Shown: positions 14,150-24,300 of the stretch, one piece after another
Position numbering within the stretch: position 1 is the first letter of the stretch
How the letters are laid out: each line of letters starts with the position of its first letter
NCBI GenBank assembly: GCA_027859195.1
Contig: JAQIBF010000022.1
Coordinates: 1 to 41,284, forward strand
Reading direction: 5' to 3'
DNA: 41,284 nucleotides
Source: Helicobacteraceae bacterium
GTDB lineage: Bacteria; Campylobacterota; Campylobacteria; Campylobacterales; Sulfurimonadaceae
Position numbers and translations under genes: made by a program
The notes under the pieces: generated by a model
Database searches by the model: none
Told to the model about the DNA's origin: nothing
The model's input: only the letters and a program-made list of their open reading frames with translations

Positions 14150-14307
14150 TTACGGTAGTATCACTGATTTTTCTGTCCAATAGGCACTATCAAGATCAAA
14201 AAATAGAGGCAATAAAACTAATATTAAAGCAATAAGTGAGATTAACCCTGCAAGCAGGGCATTACGTAAGGGAGAATACTTTGGAATTGATTTTTTTCTT
14301 CTAACAT
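14150..14307 (-). pseudogene. Frameshifted mini membrane protein gene after the RND gene
   Basis: A strong ribosome binding site (GAGGAG) precedes ATG at 14307, which reads MLEEKNQF and soon stops. One extra base in the A7 run at 14291-14297 would join MLEEKK to a good hydrophobic frame (SPLRNALLAGLISLIALILV, then LLPLFFDLDSAYW) ending at TAA 14152-14150, giving about 47 aa. Either a broken gene, a sequence error, or slippage on A7. It is the last unit of the efflux operon. The rest of 13918-14377 shows no gene. Confidence 0.45.
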
Positions 14308-14377
14308 CTCATTCTCCTCATAAAAACGCTGATCCCTGTAAAACTACAACTGCTTTATAGCAGCTGCGTGAAAGCGC

Positions 14378-17300
14378 CTATTTCAAAGCGCTCTTTTGTT
14401 GTGACGGATCTATCTTGTTCTCTTCACGAAAATGTTCATTTTTATACAACAGAAGATATGCTGATGGCAAAATAAGCAGTGTGAGTATAGTAGAACTTAT
14501 AATACCGCCAGCTATAACTACTGCAAGCGGGTACTGTATCTCGCTTCCAACCCCAGATGAATAAAGTAGTGGCAGTATTCCAAAAAAAGCGGCAAATGCT
14601 GTCATTAAAACAGGACGGATACGCAAAAGTGCTGCATCTTTTAACAATATTTTAAGACCAACATTTGGGAACTTTTCTCGAAGTTCATCAATAAAACTTA
14701 CCAGGACAATACCATTTAAAATAGCGATAGCAAAGATAGCTATAAAACCGATAATAGCTGATATTGAGAGATAAACACCGCTAATTAACAGAGCAATAAT
14801 TCCACCGATAAATCCAAATGGAGCATTTATTAATATCAAAAGTGCTTTTGAAACTGAATTAAAAGCTGTGTATAGCAATAATACAACTATTAAAATAGTA
14901 ATTGGAATTATCACTTTTAATTTTTGTGTCGCCTCTTGCATATTTTTAAAATCACCTGCCCAGCTTATATAATACCCATTAGGCATATCAACTTCTGATT
15001 TTATTATTTTATCTGCGTCGGCAACAAAAGAGGCAATATCTCGCCCCTTTACACTCAATGAAAGAACCATGTAACGACTTAAATTTTCGCGTTTGATAAA
15101 TGAAGGACCCTGCTTCACACTTATGTCACAGATCTGATCAAGGGCGACGAGGTTTCCATTTTTTGAACGCATGGTTATTTTTTTAATAGCTTCGATGTCC
15201 TTTTTAGCATCTTTTATTTTAGGAACAATTCCAAAACGGCGGATTCCCTCAATTTTTTCAGTTACAGCCTCTTCGCCAATCCCATAGCGGATGACATCCA
15301 TCACTTCATCTACGCTAATTCCATAGCGAGCAAGCGCTAGATAATTTGGTTCGATATTAATTTGAGCCTGACCGAGTTGAGACTCAAGCTCCATACCGCT
15401 TAGACCTCCTACGTTACTAAGTTTAGCTTGGATATTTTTGGCGATGTTATCTAATATTTTTTGATCATCACCATATATTTTGATAGCGAGTTCGGCCTTG
15501 ACACCCTCAAGCAACTCCTCAATTCGCATAGCGATAGGCTGGGTCGGAACAAACTGGACCTGTTTAAACTTATGCTTTAAATCCTCACTCATTTTGTCTG
15601 TTAAAGGTGCCGGATTTTTAATATCATGCTTAAATGTCAAAAGCAGTTCCATGTAGTTTGGTTGAGCTGTTTCGCCCTTTTCACTTCTGCCTATCATTGA
15701 TAAAACAGATTTAATATCCTCAGGGTAGTTTTTCAGAATATATTTTTCAATTTCTGAGGCTGTTTCTGTTGATTGGCTGAGAGCAGTTCCCGGGATTGCT
15801 ATTACGCGAAACATAAGAGCCTCTTCGTTTAGCTTAGGTAAAAATTCACGCCCCTGAAGTGTTAAAATATAAGCAAGTATAATAAAAATTAAAGTTACAC
15901 CGGCTAACAGTGATTTAGCATGCGAAAGTGCAAATATCAACATCGGTGTATATGCTTTTTTGATATTGTTCATAACAATATTTTCACTGGATTTTGATGG
16001 TTTTAGTAAAAAGAATGTTAAAACAGGAATGATTGTCAAAGCAACAAAAAGTGAAGCCAACATAACAAATACGATATTTATAGCCATAGGAGAATACAGC
16101 TTTCCAGCGATACCATCAAGACTCAGCAGCGGGATAAAAACGGCAGCTATGATAAGCACTGCAAAAGTAACTGGCGTGGCAACCTCTTTTGCAGATTCTG
16201 CCATAAGCTGAAGTCTTGGGGCATCCGGATTATGATGAAGTTTTCTAAAACTGTTTTCTACGACAACAACAGCTCCATCAACTATCATCCCAACGGCTAT
16301 TGCCAAACCACTTAAACTCATTAAATTGGCACTAATATCATAATAATCCATAAGTAAAAAGGCTATGAGAAGTGAAAGCGGCAGTGATATTACGACGACA
16401 AAAGCTGAGCGCAATTCAAATAGAAATAAAAACAAAACAATGATTACCAAAACAGTACCACTTACCAATGCCTCTGTCATTGTTGCAACTGCTTTATGTG
16501 TAAGATCGGTCCTGTCGTAAATTGTTTTTATTTCAACACCTTTTGGAAGTGCTGAATTTACAGTCGGAATTTTTGCTTTAACTGACGCAACCACTTTAGC
16601 AGCATTTGTAGCTGTTCTTTGAAGGACCATTCCCATAACTGCTTCTTTGGTATCGATACTTACGGCGCCAAAACGAGGTGCTGAGCCCACTTCAACTTTA
16701 GCGACATCTCTGATAGTTACAGCTTGACCTTTAGTAGATTTGATGACCGTGTCTCTTATGTCATCAAGATTTTTGTACAGTCCTGCCCCGCGAATGAGAT
16801 ACTGTTCACGATTAAACTCTAAATATTGTCCACCTGCGACCTGGTTGCTTTTTTGCAAGGCTGTAACAACATCACCGTATGTTATAGCAAAGTTTTGGAG
16901 TTTTTTAGTGTCAATCAATACATTGTACTGTTTTTCATCTCCACCCCATCCTACAACCTCTTCCACTCCACTAACACTTTTTAAAAGGGGAGTAACAATA
17001 TACTTTTGCATCTCTTTGAGCTGTTGAAGCGAATATTTTCCGGTTTTATCATAGATTTGATACCAGTAAACCTGCCCCAAACCTGTTGTGTTTGGCCCCA
17101 AAACAGGCTTACCCCAGCCAGCAGGAATATTTACACTTGCCAATCGTTCACTTACAAGTTGTCGTAAAAAATAAATATCCATACTGTCATCAAAAAATAC
17201 AGAAACATAGGAAAGTCCAAAAATAGAGTTGGACATGATCAATTTTACACCGGCCACTCCTGAGAGTGCGGATTCAACCGGATATGTAATAAGTTTTTCA

Positions 17301-17482
17301 ATATCCTCAGCAGAATTAGCGGGACTTTCCGTGTAAATCACTACCTGTTTAGGGGTGATGTCCGGAAAAGCATCAATGGGAATCTCCTTATAGGCCTTGA
17401 ATCCAAAAATTGAAATAGCCGTAAAAAGTACCAAAATCAGGAGTTTGTATTTCAGCGAAATATCAATAATTTTATTTAGCAT
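14378..17482 (-). CDS. Heavy-metal efflux RND transporter (CzcA/CusA family)
   Basis: A 1034-aa inner-membrane pump with 12 transmembrane helices and two large periplasmic loops. The start (MLNKIIDISLKYKLL), FPDITPKQVVI and the TM4 segment GLAIAVGMIVDGAVVVVEN are those of heavy-metal RND proteins. TM4 keeps the Asp and Glu of the proton relay, but has Ala where CzcA has its first Asp, as CusA does. Two CusA-type Met positions look conserved (EALMFRVIAIPG, NYMELL) while the third region reads MRIEELLEG, more like CzcA, so the metal is unresolved. A strong AGGAGG precedes the ATG; it follows the adaptor gene by 9 bp. Base use is AT-rich compared with flanking chromosome. Confidence 0.92.
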   Translation of the reverse strand: MLNKIIDISLKYKLLILVLFTAISIFGFKAYKEIPIDAFPDITPKQVVIYTESPANSAEDIEKLITYPVESALSGVAGVKLIMSNSIFGLSYVSVFFDDSMDIYFLRQLVSERLASVNIPAGWGKPVLGPNTTGLGQVYWYQIYDKTGKYSLQQLKEMQKYIVTPLLKSVSGVEEVVGWGGDEKQYNVLIDTKKLQNFAITYGDVVTALQKSNQVAGGQYLEFNREQYLIRGAGLYKNLDDIRDTVIKSTKGQAVTIRDVAKVEVGSAPRFGAVSIDTKEAVMGMVLQRTATNAAKVVASVKAKIPTVNSALPKGVEIKTIYDRTDLTHKAVATMTEALVSGTVLVIIVLFLFLFELRSAFVVVISLPLSLLIAFLLMDYYDISANLMSLSGLAIAVGMIVDGAVVVVENSFRKLHHNPDAPRLQLMAESAKEVATPVTFAVLIIAAVFIPLLSLDGIAGKLYSPMAINIVFVMLASLFVALTIIPVLTFFLLKPSKSSENIVMNNIKKAYTPMLIFALSHAKSLLAGVTLIFIILAYILTLQGREFLPKLNEEALMFRVIAIPGTALSQSTETASEIEKYILKNYPEDIKSVLSMIGRSEKGETAQPNYMELLLTFKHDIKNPAPLTDKMSEDLKHKFKQVQFVPTQPIAMRIEELLEGVKAELAIKIYGDDQKILDNIAKNIQAKLSNVGGLSGMELESQLGQAQINIEPNYLALARYGISVDEVMDVIRYGIGEEAVTEKIEGIRRFGIVPKIKDAKKDIEAIKKITMRSKNGNLVALDQICDISVKQGPSFIKRENLSRYMVLSLSVKGRDIASFVADADKIIKSEVDMPNGYYISWAGDFKNMQEATQKLKVIIPITILIVVLLLYTAFNSVSKALLILINAPFGFIGGIIALLISGVYLSISAIIGFIAIFAIAILNGIVLVSFIDELREKFPNVGLKILLKDAALLRIRPVLMTAFAAFFGILPLLYSSGVGSEIQYPLAVVIAGGIISSTILTLLILPSAYLLLYKNEHFREENKIDPSQQKSALK

Positions 17483-17491
17483 AATAACCTC

Positions 17492-18553
17492 CTAATCCCC
17501 ATCGCCAAGCGATGATTTAAGCAGCATTGATTTGGCATAATAAGATTTATCGCTTACATACTCTTCACCTGCTTCTATTCCATCAACCCCAATATACTGC
17601 TCATCTTGAGTAATAACTTTAACAACGCGAGGTTCATATTGTATTTCATTCTCTTTTTGTTTAGCCTCTTTATTTGGAATAAAAACTGCCCATTCATTGT
17701 TAAAAAATGAAAGTGCTGATTTTTTGACAGAGACGTACTCTTTGTCTACGTTAAAATAAAGAGTCGAAGGAAGAAAGGCATTGATATACAGATCATCCAC
17801 TTTTTCATCTACGCTTGAAAGGAGAACAATTCTTTGCGTCTTCTCATCTAACTCAGGTAAAATTTGTGCTATGTGCGTGATAATATTTTTTTTACCATCA
17901 GTTACAACAACTTTTTGTCCGATTTTAACAACATTGGCATATTCTAAAGGCAGATATGACTCTATATAAAATGCCTGATCTTTAACAATAGAGACAATCG
18001 CTGTATCTTCGCCGATAACCGAATGCAGAGGCTGAAGCAGTGCCGAAACTGTTCCTGCACTGTGCGCATACAGGAGATAGTCTGCCGAAGCTTTTTTAAG
18101 AGAATCTGCTCGGATACCCAAGGTTTCCAGTTGGGATTTTAGTGCAGAGATCTGAGCTGACATTGCATTTCTTTGGATGCTCTGCAGATTCAGCTCCTGC
18201 ATCGAAGTCATCCCTTTATCATATAGTCTTTTCGTTGCCTTGTAGTTTTTGTCCAAGGCAATAAACTGCTCTTTTAAAGAGATATAGTCTGCCGTCATTT
18301 TTGAGAGCATGATCGATTCGATCAGTGCAATTTTTTTGCCAGCCTCTACCTTCTCACCCGGTCCGACATAATACTTCTCAATATGCCCGCTGACTAAAGA
18401 CATGACAGCCTGCTGAGCATTTGACAGCTGGATAACCTTCGAATTAAGCGCAACAGACTCTCCGAATGAACGCATTTTGGCATGCTCCGTCGGAATCTCT
18501 ACGGCCATTAATGAGGCTGTTATCCATAAACTAAGTATAAAAATCTTATTCAT
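17492..18553 (-). CDS. Periplasmic adaptor (membrane fusion) protein of metal RND pump
   Basis: A 353-aa HlyD/CzcB-type adaptor. It starts MNKIFILSLWITASLMA, a signal peptide, then a lipoyl-like half (GHIEKYYVGPGEKVEAGKKIALIES), a helical hairpin (about 85-155) and beta-barrel and membrane-proximal parts. It links the RND pump to the outer-membrane channel. ATG at 18553 has AAGGA upstream and overlaps the end of the channel gene by 8 bp. No His-rich or Met-rich metal-binding extension is obvious, so it does not settle the substrate. Confidence 0.88.
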   Translation of the reverse strand: MNKIFILSLWITASLMAVEIPTEHAKMRSFGESVALNSKVIQLSNAQQAVMSLVSGHIEKYYVGPGEKVEAGKKIALIESIMLSKMTADYISLKEQFIALDKNYKATKRLYDKGMTSMQELNLQSIQRNAMSAQISALKSQLETLGIRADSLKKASADYLLYAHSAGTVSALLQPLHSVIGEDTAIVSIVKDQAFYIESYLPLEYANVVKIGQKVVVTDGKKNIITHIAQILPELDEKTQRIVLLSSVDEKVDDLYINAFLPSTLYFNVDKEYVSVKKSALSFFNNEWAVFIPNKEAKQKENEIQYEPRVVKVITQDEQYIGVDGIEAGEEYVSDKSYYAKSMLLKSSLGDGD

Positions 18554-19715
18554 TATAATTTCCTTGCATATAATTAGCATAAATCGCATTTTGATCTAAT
18601 CCAGTTTTGATCTGGATAAGATGCCCTTTGGTCTCAATAACCTTGTTTTTTATGTCTTGAAGTTCTAAAAGATTGATATTTGCGATCTTATATCCCTCTT
18701 TAAACATCGTTAAAAGTTCAAGTTCCGTCTGCAGTATCTTTTCATTTTTACTTTTTAAACTCTTTAGCGAAGTCATCTCTTTTTGAAATTTAATAGTTTC
18801 AATATTTAATCGCGCCTTCTCATTTTGAAGTAAAAGCTCTGATTTTTGAGCTTCTAAACGTGATATTGCTTTCTCCTGGGACTTTGTATTGAAAAATGCC
18901 AAGGGAACATTCAAACCGACTCTGGCAATATCTTGTTGCGGCTCATTTTCATACTCTGCAGACAAACGCATCCATTCGATCTTATTGGAGTTGACAGCCG
19001 CTTCCGAGAGAGCTCTTTTTTCTTGGCTTTCAAGACGAAGAAGATCCGGATTTCGTGTCGTCTCCAGTGTTTCTGTTCTACTGAAATCATAGTGCGTATC
19101 AAGCGCTATCTCTTCACTGATACCTGCCTGTTTTAATAAGTTGTAATACCCTTGCATAGCATTCAGACCTAAGGATTCATTTCGTGCCTGTATCATCTCA
19201 AAAGCCACTTGTGCCTGCAACATTGTTCCGCGTGAGACTGTTCCATTCTCATAGCGCGTTTTAGAGATATTAAAAATTGTCTCTGCAATACGAAGCTCTT
19301 CAGCTCCTAAAGCCAAGAACATTGTTTGCTGTGCATATAGCGTATATGAAAGCGATATATCACGGATAAACTCAGCTTTTTTCTGCGAATATACTGCCTT
19401 TGCGTTCTCTACCGAAGCGTTGGCAAAATGCTCTTTATCATTTCCCACGCCCCATAGCCGTATAGGCTGTGAATAGTTAACGCGGTAGCCGTTATCACTA
19501 TCTCCAATGTCTGGTTTAAAGCGTGAATATTCTAACTTTAAAGAAGGATTCTCATATCTCATAAGGGCAGAACCCTTTTCTTTTACTTGCTCAATACCTA
19601 AAGAAGAGGATTTCAAGTAAGGACTTCGCTCAATAGCTTTATCTAAAAACTGCTCGAAATTTTCTGCATATAGACCGGCAGTCATAACAACAAGACTAAA
19701 TAATAAATTTTTCAT
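18546..19715 (-). CDS. Outer-membrane efflux channel (CzcC/TolC family)
   Basis: A 389-aa outer-membrane factor with a signal peptide (MKNLLFSLVVMTAGLYA), then the duplicated coiled-coil TolC architecture (ENPSLKLEYSRF, RISLSYTLYAQQ-like and later RLNIETIKFQKEMTSLKSLK). CzcC-type proteins of this length lack the long C-terminal tail. First gene of the channel-adaptor-pump trio. It is preceded by the DUF302 gene by 30 bp, so the operon may begin further upstream at 20597. Confidence 0.88.
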   Translation of the reverse strand: MKNLLFSLVVMTAGLYAENFEQFLDKAIERSPYLKSSSLGIEQVKEKGSALMRYENPSLKLEYSRFKPDIGDSDNGYRVNYSQPIRLWGVGNDKEHFANASVENAKAVYSQKKAEFIRDISLSYTLYAQQTMFLALGAEELRIAETIFNISKTRYENGTVSRGTMLQAQVAFEMIQARNESLGLNAMQGYYNLLKQAGISEEIALDTHYDFSRTETLETTRNPDLLRLESQEKRALSEAAVNSNKIEWMRLSAEYENEPQQDIARVGLNVPLAFFNTKSQEKAISRLEAQKSELLLQNEKARLNIETIKFQKEMTSLKSLKSKNEKILQTELELLTMFKEGYKIANINLLELQDIKNKVIETKGHLIQIKTGLDQNAIYANYMQGNYNE

Positions 19716-19745
19716 TTTACTTCCTCAAGAAATAACACATTAGAT

Positions 19746-20126
19746 CTACCAGGCATTCATAAGAGCACGAATGTTATTAAAAATCTCACCCATGTGCTTT
19801 TTAAATTCTTCACCCACATCAACAGCCTGAAGCATATCTTCTATACCAATGGTTGCCAAGGTTGTTACCCCATTTTCTTCATATAAGGAGAGCCTGCAAG
19901 GCAGGTAAACCGAAATATCCGGCATACTGATTAAGGCTTCTTGCGCACCGGCAGGATTACAGAGTTCATAAACTGTAATGTCCTTCTCTATTGCAAATCC
20001 CTTCTCTGTCAAGATCTTTTTAAACTCATACGAACCTAAGATGCCAAAACCAAACTGTTTGGCTTTTTCTGCAAGTTGTGCTTTAACGGCATCTAGCGGC
20101 CATTGTGTCTGTATTTTATAAATCAT
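19746..20126 (-). CDS. DUF302 protein
   Basis: A 126-aa soluble protein of the DUF302 family: FGFGILGSYEFKKILTEKGFAIEKDITVYELCNP and the CRLSLYEENGVTTLATI segment are typical, with the Cys pair (ELCNP, LPCRL) that many members have. No signal peptide. Function unknown; DUF302 genes are often near metal or sulfur stress genes. Here it precedes the efflux channel gene by 30 bp and is probably part of that operon. Confidence 0.85.
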   Translation of the reverse strand: MIYKIQTQWPLDAVKAQLAEKAKQFGFGILGSYEFKKILTEKGFAIEKDITVYELCNPAGAQEALISMPDISVYLPCRLSLYEENGVTTLATIGIEDMLQAVDVGEEFKKHMGEIFNNIRALMNAW

Positions 20127-20260
20127 TTTTATTCCTTCAAACTAATACTTTTTCTACAACTTAACGTGTAAAGAAAAATTACAAAAAAGGCAGATATATA
20201 CTGTAACGGGTAACTTAGAATTGTTTTTTTTATTACTGTTCTATTGCAAAGTATTTATCT

Positions 20261-20272
20261 ACCCACGTGGGT
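20261..20272. promoter_or_regulatory. ACCCACGTGGGT palindrome upstream of the efflux operon
   Basis: A perfect 12-bp palindrome in the 165-bp gap before the DUF302 gene, followed on the plus strand by G and a T7-rich run. It could be a small bidirectional terminator for the gene at 20292, or an operator for the metal efflux operon. Confidence 0.4.
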
Positions 20273-20291
20273 GTTTTTTAGAGGGATTGTT

Positions 20292-20597
20292 TTATGAAAT
20301 AGGAGGTTTGAAGAAGTCTAAATGAGTTTGAAAGCAGTACGACTCATCCTGCGAGGTCTCTGCAAAACTTAACTGCTTTGCGTCCGGTATAGCACTGTTT
20401 TGAGGTAGTAAAAAAGCTTGGTGATATTCAAAATGGACATCACAGATATCACCATGAGAACTTGGTGCTTGGAGTTGACTGACATACTCTACTGCACTCA
20501 AGTGCTCTTCATCATAAAAAGCAAAGACATACGCATGTACGCTTGAAAAACCTATCGCAAACAGTAACGCCAGCGTAATAATGCTTTTTATTTTCAT
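20292..20597 (-). CDS. Small periplasmic protein at the head of the metal efflux region
   Basis: A 101-aa secreted protein with a clear signal peptide (MKIKSIITLALLFAIGFSSVHA). The mature part is acidic and His-containing (DICDVHFEYHQAF), with two Cys that could form a disulfide or bind metal. I do not recognise a family. ATG at 20597 was chosen because the signal peptide begins there; an upstream extension starts with charged residues. It sits ahead of DUF302-CzcCBA, so a periplasmic metal-binding role is plausible but unproven. Confidence 0.65.
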   Translation of the reverse strand: MKIKSIITLALLFAIGFSSVHAYVFAFYDEEHLSAVEYVSQLQAPSSHGDICDVHFEYHQAFLLPQNSAIPDAKQLSFAETSQDESYCFQTHLDFFKPPIS

Positions 20598-20630
20598 GCT
20601 CCGATTGTACCTTGTTCTGGGAAACGTCAT

Positions 20631-20840
20631 TTAAACAGCAACTTGACTGATTTTTTTAATATAGGGTTTGAGTAAAAAATAGAAGACAAAACCCCATAAA
20701 ACCAAACTACTTGCAATAGATATAAAACCTGCATTTTCATCCAAATGGACTAATGATTGCGGACTGATATCTGAGATACTGAAGATATAATCCAGACCCA
20801 GACCAAAAAGCAGTCGGCAGTTTCTCAGACAGTGGTGAAA
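20631..20840 (-). pseudogene. C-terminal fragment of a membrane protein gene
   Basis: An open frame without a start codon reads FGLGLDYIFSISDISPQ and, near the end, a hydrophobic helix (IASSLVLWGFVFYFLLKPYI) before a basic tail and TAA at 20633-20631. Upstream the frame is closed by TGA at 20843-20841. It lies 33 bp before the start of the small periplasmic protein gene on the same strand. I take it as the remains of a truncated integral membrane protein. No other gene is seen in 20841-21019. Confidence 0.4.
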
Positions 20841-20885
20841 TCATAAAAAAAACGGTCGTTTTTTCGTCTATAAATATTATATGTG

Positions 20886-20897
20886 AAAAGAACCCTA
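20886..20897. repeat. Right-end arm-site-like repeat
   Basis: AAAAGAACCCTA matches the tandem AAAAGACCCCTA repeat of the left end at 11 of 12 positions and in the same orientation, 122 bp inside the right att repeat. Confidence 0.35.
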
Positions 20898-21019
20898 AAA
20901 ATACTGGAAACAGCTGTACCCAACTGTGTCCATTTGGAGTTATAGATGTGATAAAAAGGCTTCTGCAGCTTAAAAACAGGGGGTTTGGTGGAGTTTATTG
21001 GATGTGATTGGAGTTTTTG

Positions 21020-21035
21020 GATGGTGGAGCATAGC
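21020..21035. repeat. Right direct repeat of the tRNA-Ala island (att core)
   Basis: GATGGTGGAGCATAGC, identical to 11437-11452. Bases 21022-21035 are the 3' end of the intact tRNA-Ala gene, so this is the side on which the tRNA was rebuilt. Confidence 0.75.
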
Positions 21036-21097
21036 GGGATCGAACCGCTGACCTCTTCACTGCCAGCGAAGCGCTCTCCCAGCTGAGCTAATGCCCC
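21022..21097 (-). tRNA. tRNA-Ala (anticodon GGC)
   Basis: A complete 76-nt cloverleaf on the minus strand: acceptor GGGGCAT / ATGCTCC with one G-T pair, A discriminator and encoded CCA; D arm AGCTCAGCTGGGAGAGC; anticodon loop CTGGCAG (GGC); T loop GTTCGAT. It is intact although its 3' end is the island attachment site. Confidence 0.97.
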
Positions 21098-21113
21098 ACA
21101 GTTGAGAATTGAG

Positions 21114-21119
21114 ATTATA
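21114..21119 (-). promoter_or_regulatory. -10 box of tRNA-Ala
   Basis: TATAAT on the minus strand, 16 nt before the first base of the tRNA. No consensus -35 is seen. The rest of 21098-21386 holds the upstream region of the GGDEF-EAL gene, with a second TATAAT at 21362-21367 about 20 bp before its ATG. Confidence 0.55.
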
Positions 21120-21386
21120 CTTCAAGAGTTGTTGAAATACTCTTAAAGCTGGATGCTTTTTTTATGGGCAGTGTATAAATAGCTATTATGTAGAATATTT
21201 TTGACGATGAAATTCATGCCTGACGTGTAAAAACGGGCACTTTTATCAATACACGACAAAAATCTTACCTAGTCAAGTTTATCTATATAAAATATTTTCT
21301 TATATATAATCAGAACAATAGTCCTGCATTTGGTTCTAAGATCCTGAGCAGATATGTTAATTATAATCTTCTGACAGGATAGCTAT

Positions 21387-24300
21387 ATGGTCCAATCTAC
21401 AGCATTTTCAGATCGTTCCGGGACAATAAGAGTTGATGGATTGGCAGTTGGCCTCTTGGTTCTCTTTCTGGCTGCTGTCGTGTCTGGGACAGTGATCTGG
21501 AAGATTGAAGAAAACCGTCTGGATAACAAGCGTGCAGAAGTTCTGGAGATCGCTAGGGAAAACAGTGCGCAGCTGCACAGAAATATCGATCAAGCACTGG
21601 CACTGGCCTATCCTCTTGGCGCTATGGTCGAGCATAACGGAGAGATCGACAACTTTGAATCGATCGGTGAAAAACTCATCGACTCTTACCCGTTTATTTC
21701 AGAAATCGCGCTTGCGCCTAACGGGGTCATAACAGAAGTTGTTCCCCTCTCCGGAAATGAAAAGGCTTTGGGGCTTGACCTCTTGGCCCATCCTGGTCAG
21801 AGAACAGAAGCACTGCTCGCTCGTAAAACGGGCAAACTGATACTAGCCGGACCACTACAGCTTGTTCAGGGAGGGGAAGTGCTTGTCGGCCGTCTGCCTG
21901 TCTTCAGAGGAGAAGAAAACAACTTTTGGGGATTTGTTCTTATTGCTATTCGCTTCCCGGAAATCCTCAACACGACGTCTCTTGGTAAACTCAAAGATGA
22001 AGGGTACTATTACACCATTTCACGCATACATCCCCAGACAAAAAAAGAAGAGATCATTGTCACATCGGGCAATGGGAGTTTGGATTGGCCGGTTGAAACC
22101 AACATGGACGTGCCTAATGCGCAATGGACGCTCCATATTGCCCCGGTCAATGGATGGTACGACTTTTGGTTGCTGTCGCTTGAAATCACAGCGGGCTTCC
22201 TGATCAGTCTGCTGCTCGGGTTTAGTGCCAAGCAGTTTGTGCAGCTTCGACACTACCGTCAGTCTCTGGAAAAGCTCGTTATGAAGCGAACGGCCGAGAT
22301 CACAGAGACCAAAAACCAGCTGCATACTCTGCTTGACACGATCCCTGATCTGATATGGCTAAAAGACAGTGAAGGGATCTTTTTGCTCTGTAATCCGATG
22401 TTCGAACGTTTTTTCGGTGCCAGTGAAGCAGACATCGTCGGTAAAAGCGATTATGATTTTGTCGACAAAGAGCTGGCTGATTTCTTCCGTGAAAAAGACC
22501 GTCAGGCTATGGATGCTGAGGGTCCTAGCATAAACGAAGAGTGGCTCACCTTTGCCAATGACGGGCACCGTGCCCTTCATGAAACGATTAAAACTCCTGT
22601 GTATGATGATGACGGTGTGCTTGTTGGTATCTTAGGTATCGCCCGCAATATCACCCGGCGCCATAACAATGAAATAGAGATTCGAAATCTCGCCAAGATG
22701 TATGCTGCTTTGAGCCAATGTAACCAGGCTATTATTCATTCAGAGACACCCAAAGAGCTGTTTGATAAGATCTGTGAAAGCGCGGTTGAAGATGGCGGTA
22801 TGTCCATGGCATGGATCGGCCTGGTCGATCGGGACACAGGGTTTATCGTTCCGACGGCTTCGTATGGCGCGGGTGAACGTTACCTGGACGGACTCAAAAT
22901 CTCTATCGAGGCTGATACGCCGTCCGGAAAAGGCCCTACCGGTATTGCAATCCGAAAGAAGCGACCTTATTGGTGTACCGATTTTCTAAATGATCCTGCT
23001 ACGGCACCCTGGCATGAACGGGGTGAAATAATGGGATGGAGAGCATCGGCAGCACTGCCTATTTACGAAAACGGGCAAGTGATCGGTGCCTTCATGCTCT
23101 ATTCTCAACTTCCCAACGCTTTTGACACTATGAGCCGTGAACTGATGATGGAGATGACGACAGACCTGAGTTTTGCAATGGATAATTTTGACCGTGAAGC
23201 CAAACGAAAAGCTTCTGAACACGACCTTATACAGACGGAACGGCTTTTGGAAGAGATGAGTTCGGTAGCGCATATCGGCGGATGGGAGTTTGATGTCAAG
23301 AGCGGGAAAGGGAGTTGGACGAAAGAGGTCTCCCGGATCCACGATCTTGCTCCGGGACTACCGACGAATACAGCGATAGGACTAAGCTTTTATAAAGACG
23401 AATGGCTGGAAAAGATACAGTTCGCTCTGGATGAGGCGATCAAAAAGGGAGTTCCGTATGACCTGGAACTGAAGATGACAACGGCGAAAGGGGACGAGAA
23501 ATGGGTTCGTTCGATTGGCGTACCCATCGTAGAAAATGGAAAGACCATCCGTATGCGTGGTTTGTTACAGGATGTAACGGCACAAAAAGTGGCTGATGAA
23601 AGAGTCCATTGGCTTGCCCATTTTGATCATCTAACCGGGTTGCCTAACCGCACGCAACTGACTGAGCGTGTTGCCCGGGCGATCCATACATCCAAGCGTA
23701 CTCAGAACTCTGTGGCACTGCTATATCTAGATCTGGACCACTTTAAAAATATCAATGACTCTCTTGGTCACAATATAGGCGATGATCTTCTTATGGAAGT
23801 TGCTTCACGCATGCAGTCTGTACTTCGTGAAGAGGACACTCTCTCCCGCCAGGGGGGTGACGAATTCATGATCGTCCTGCCTGATACCGATGCCAACGGT
23901 GCGGCACATGTTGCCAAAAAGTTGATCGCAACGGTCTCTCAAGTCTATACTGTTCAGCATCATGAGTTGACGGTGACCCCGTCCATAGGTATTGCGCTTT
24001 ATCCTATGGATGGTACTGACTTTAATGCCCTCTATCAGGCTGCCGATGCGGCGATGTACCGTGCAAAAGATGACGGTAGAAACTGTTACAGTTTTTTCAC
24101 TGCTGAAATACAAGCCAGCTCCGTCCGAAACCTTGAACTGGAAAATGCGCTTCGAAATGCCTTGTCGCACAATGAACTTGAGCTCTATTATCAACCGCAG
24201 ATCGCTATTGAAGCGCAGCGTATTGTGGGTGCGGAAGCGCTGCTGCGCTGGAAAAACCCTATATTAGGGATGGTCTCCCCGGCAGAGTTCATACCGGTTG

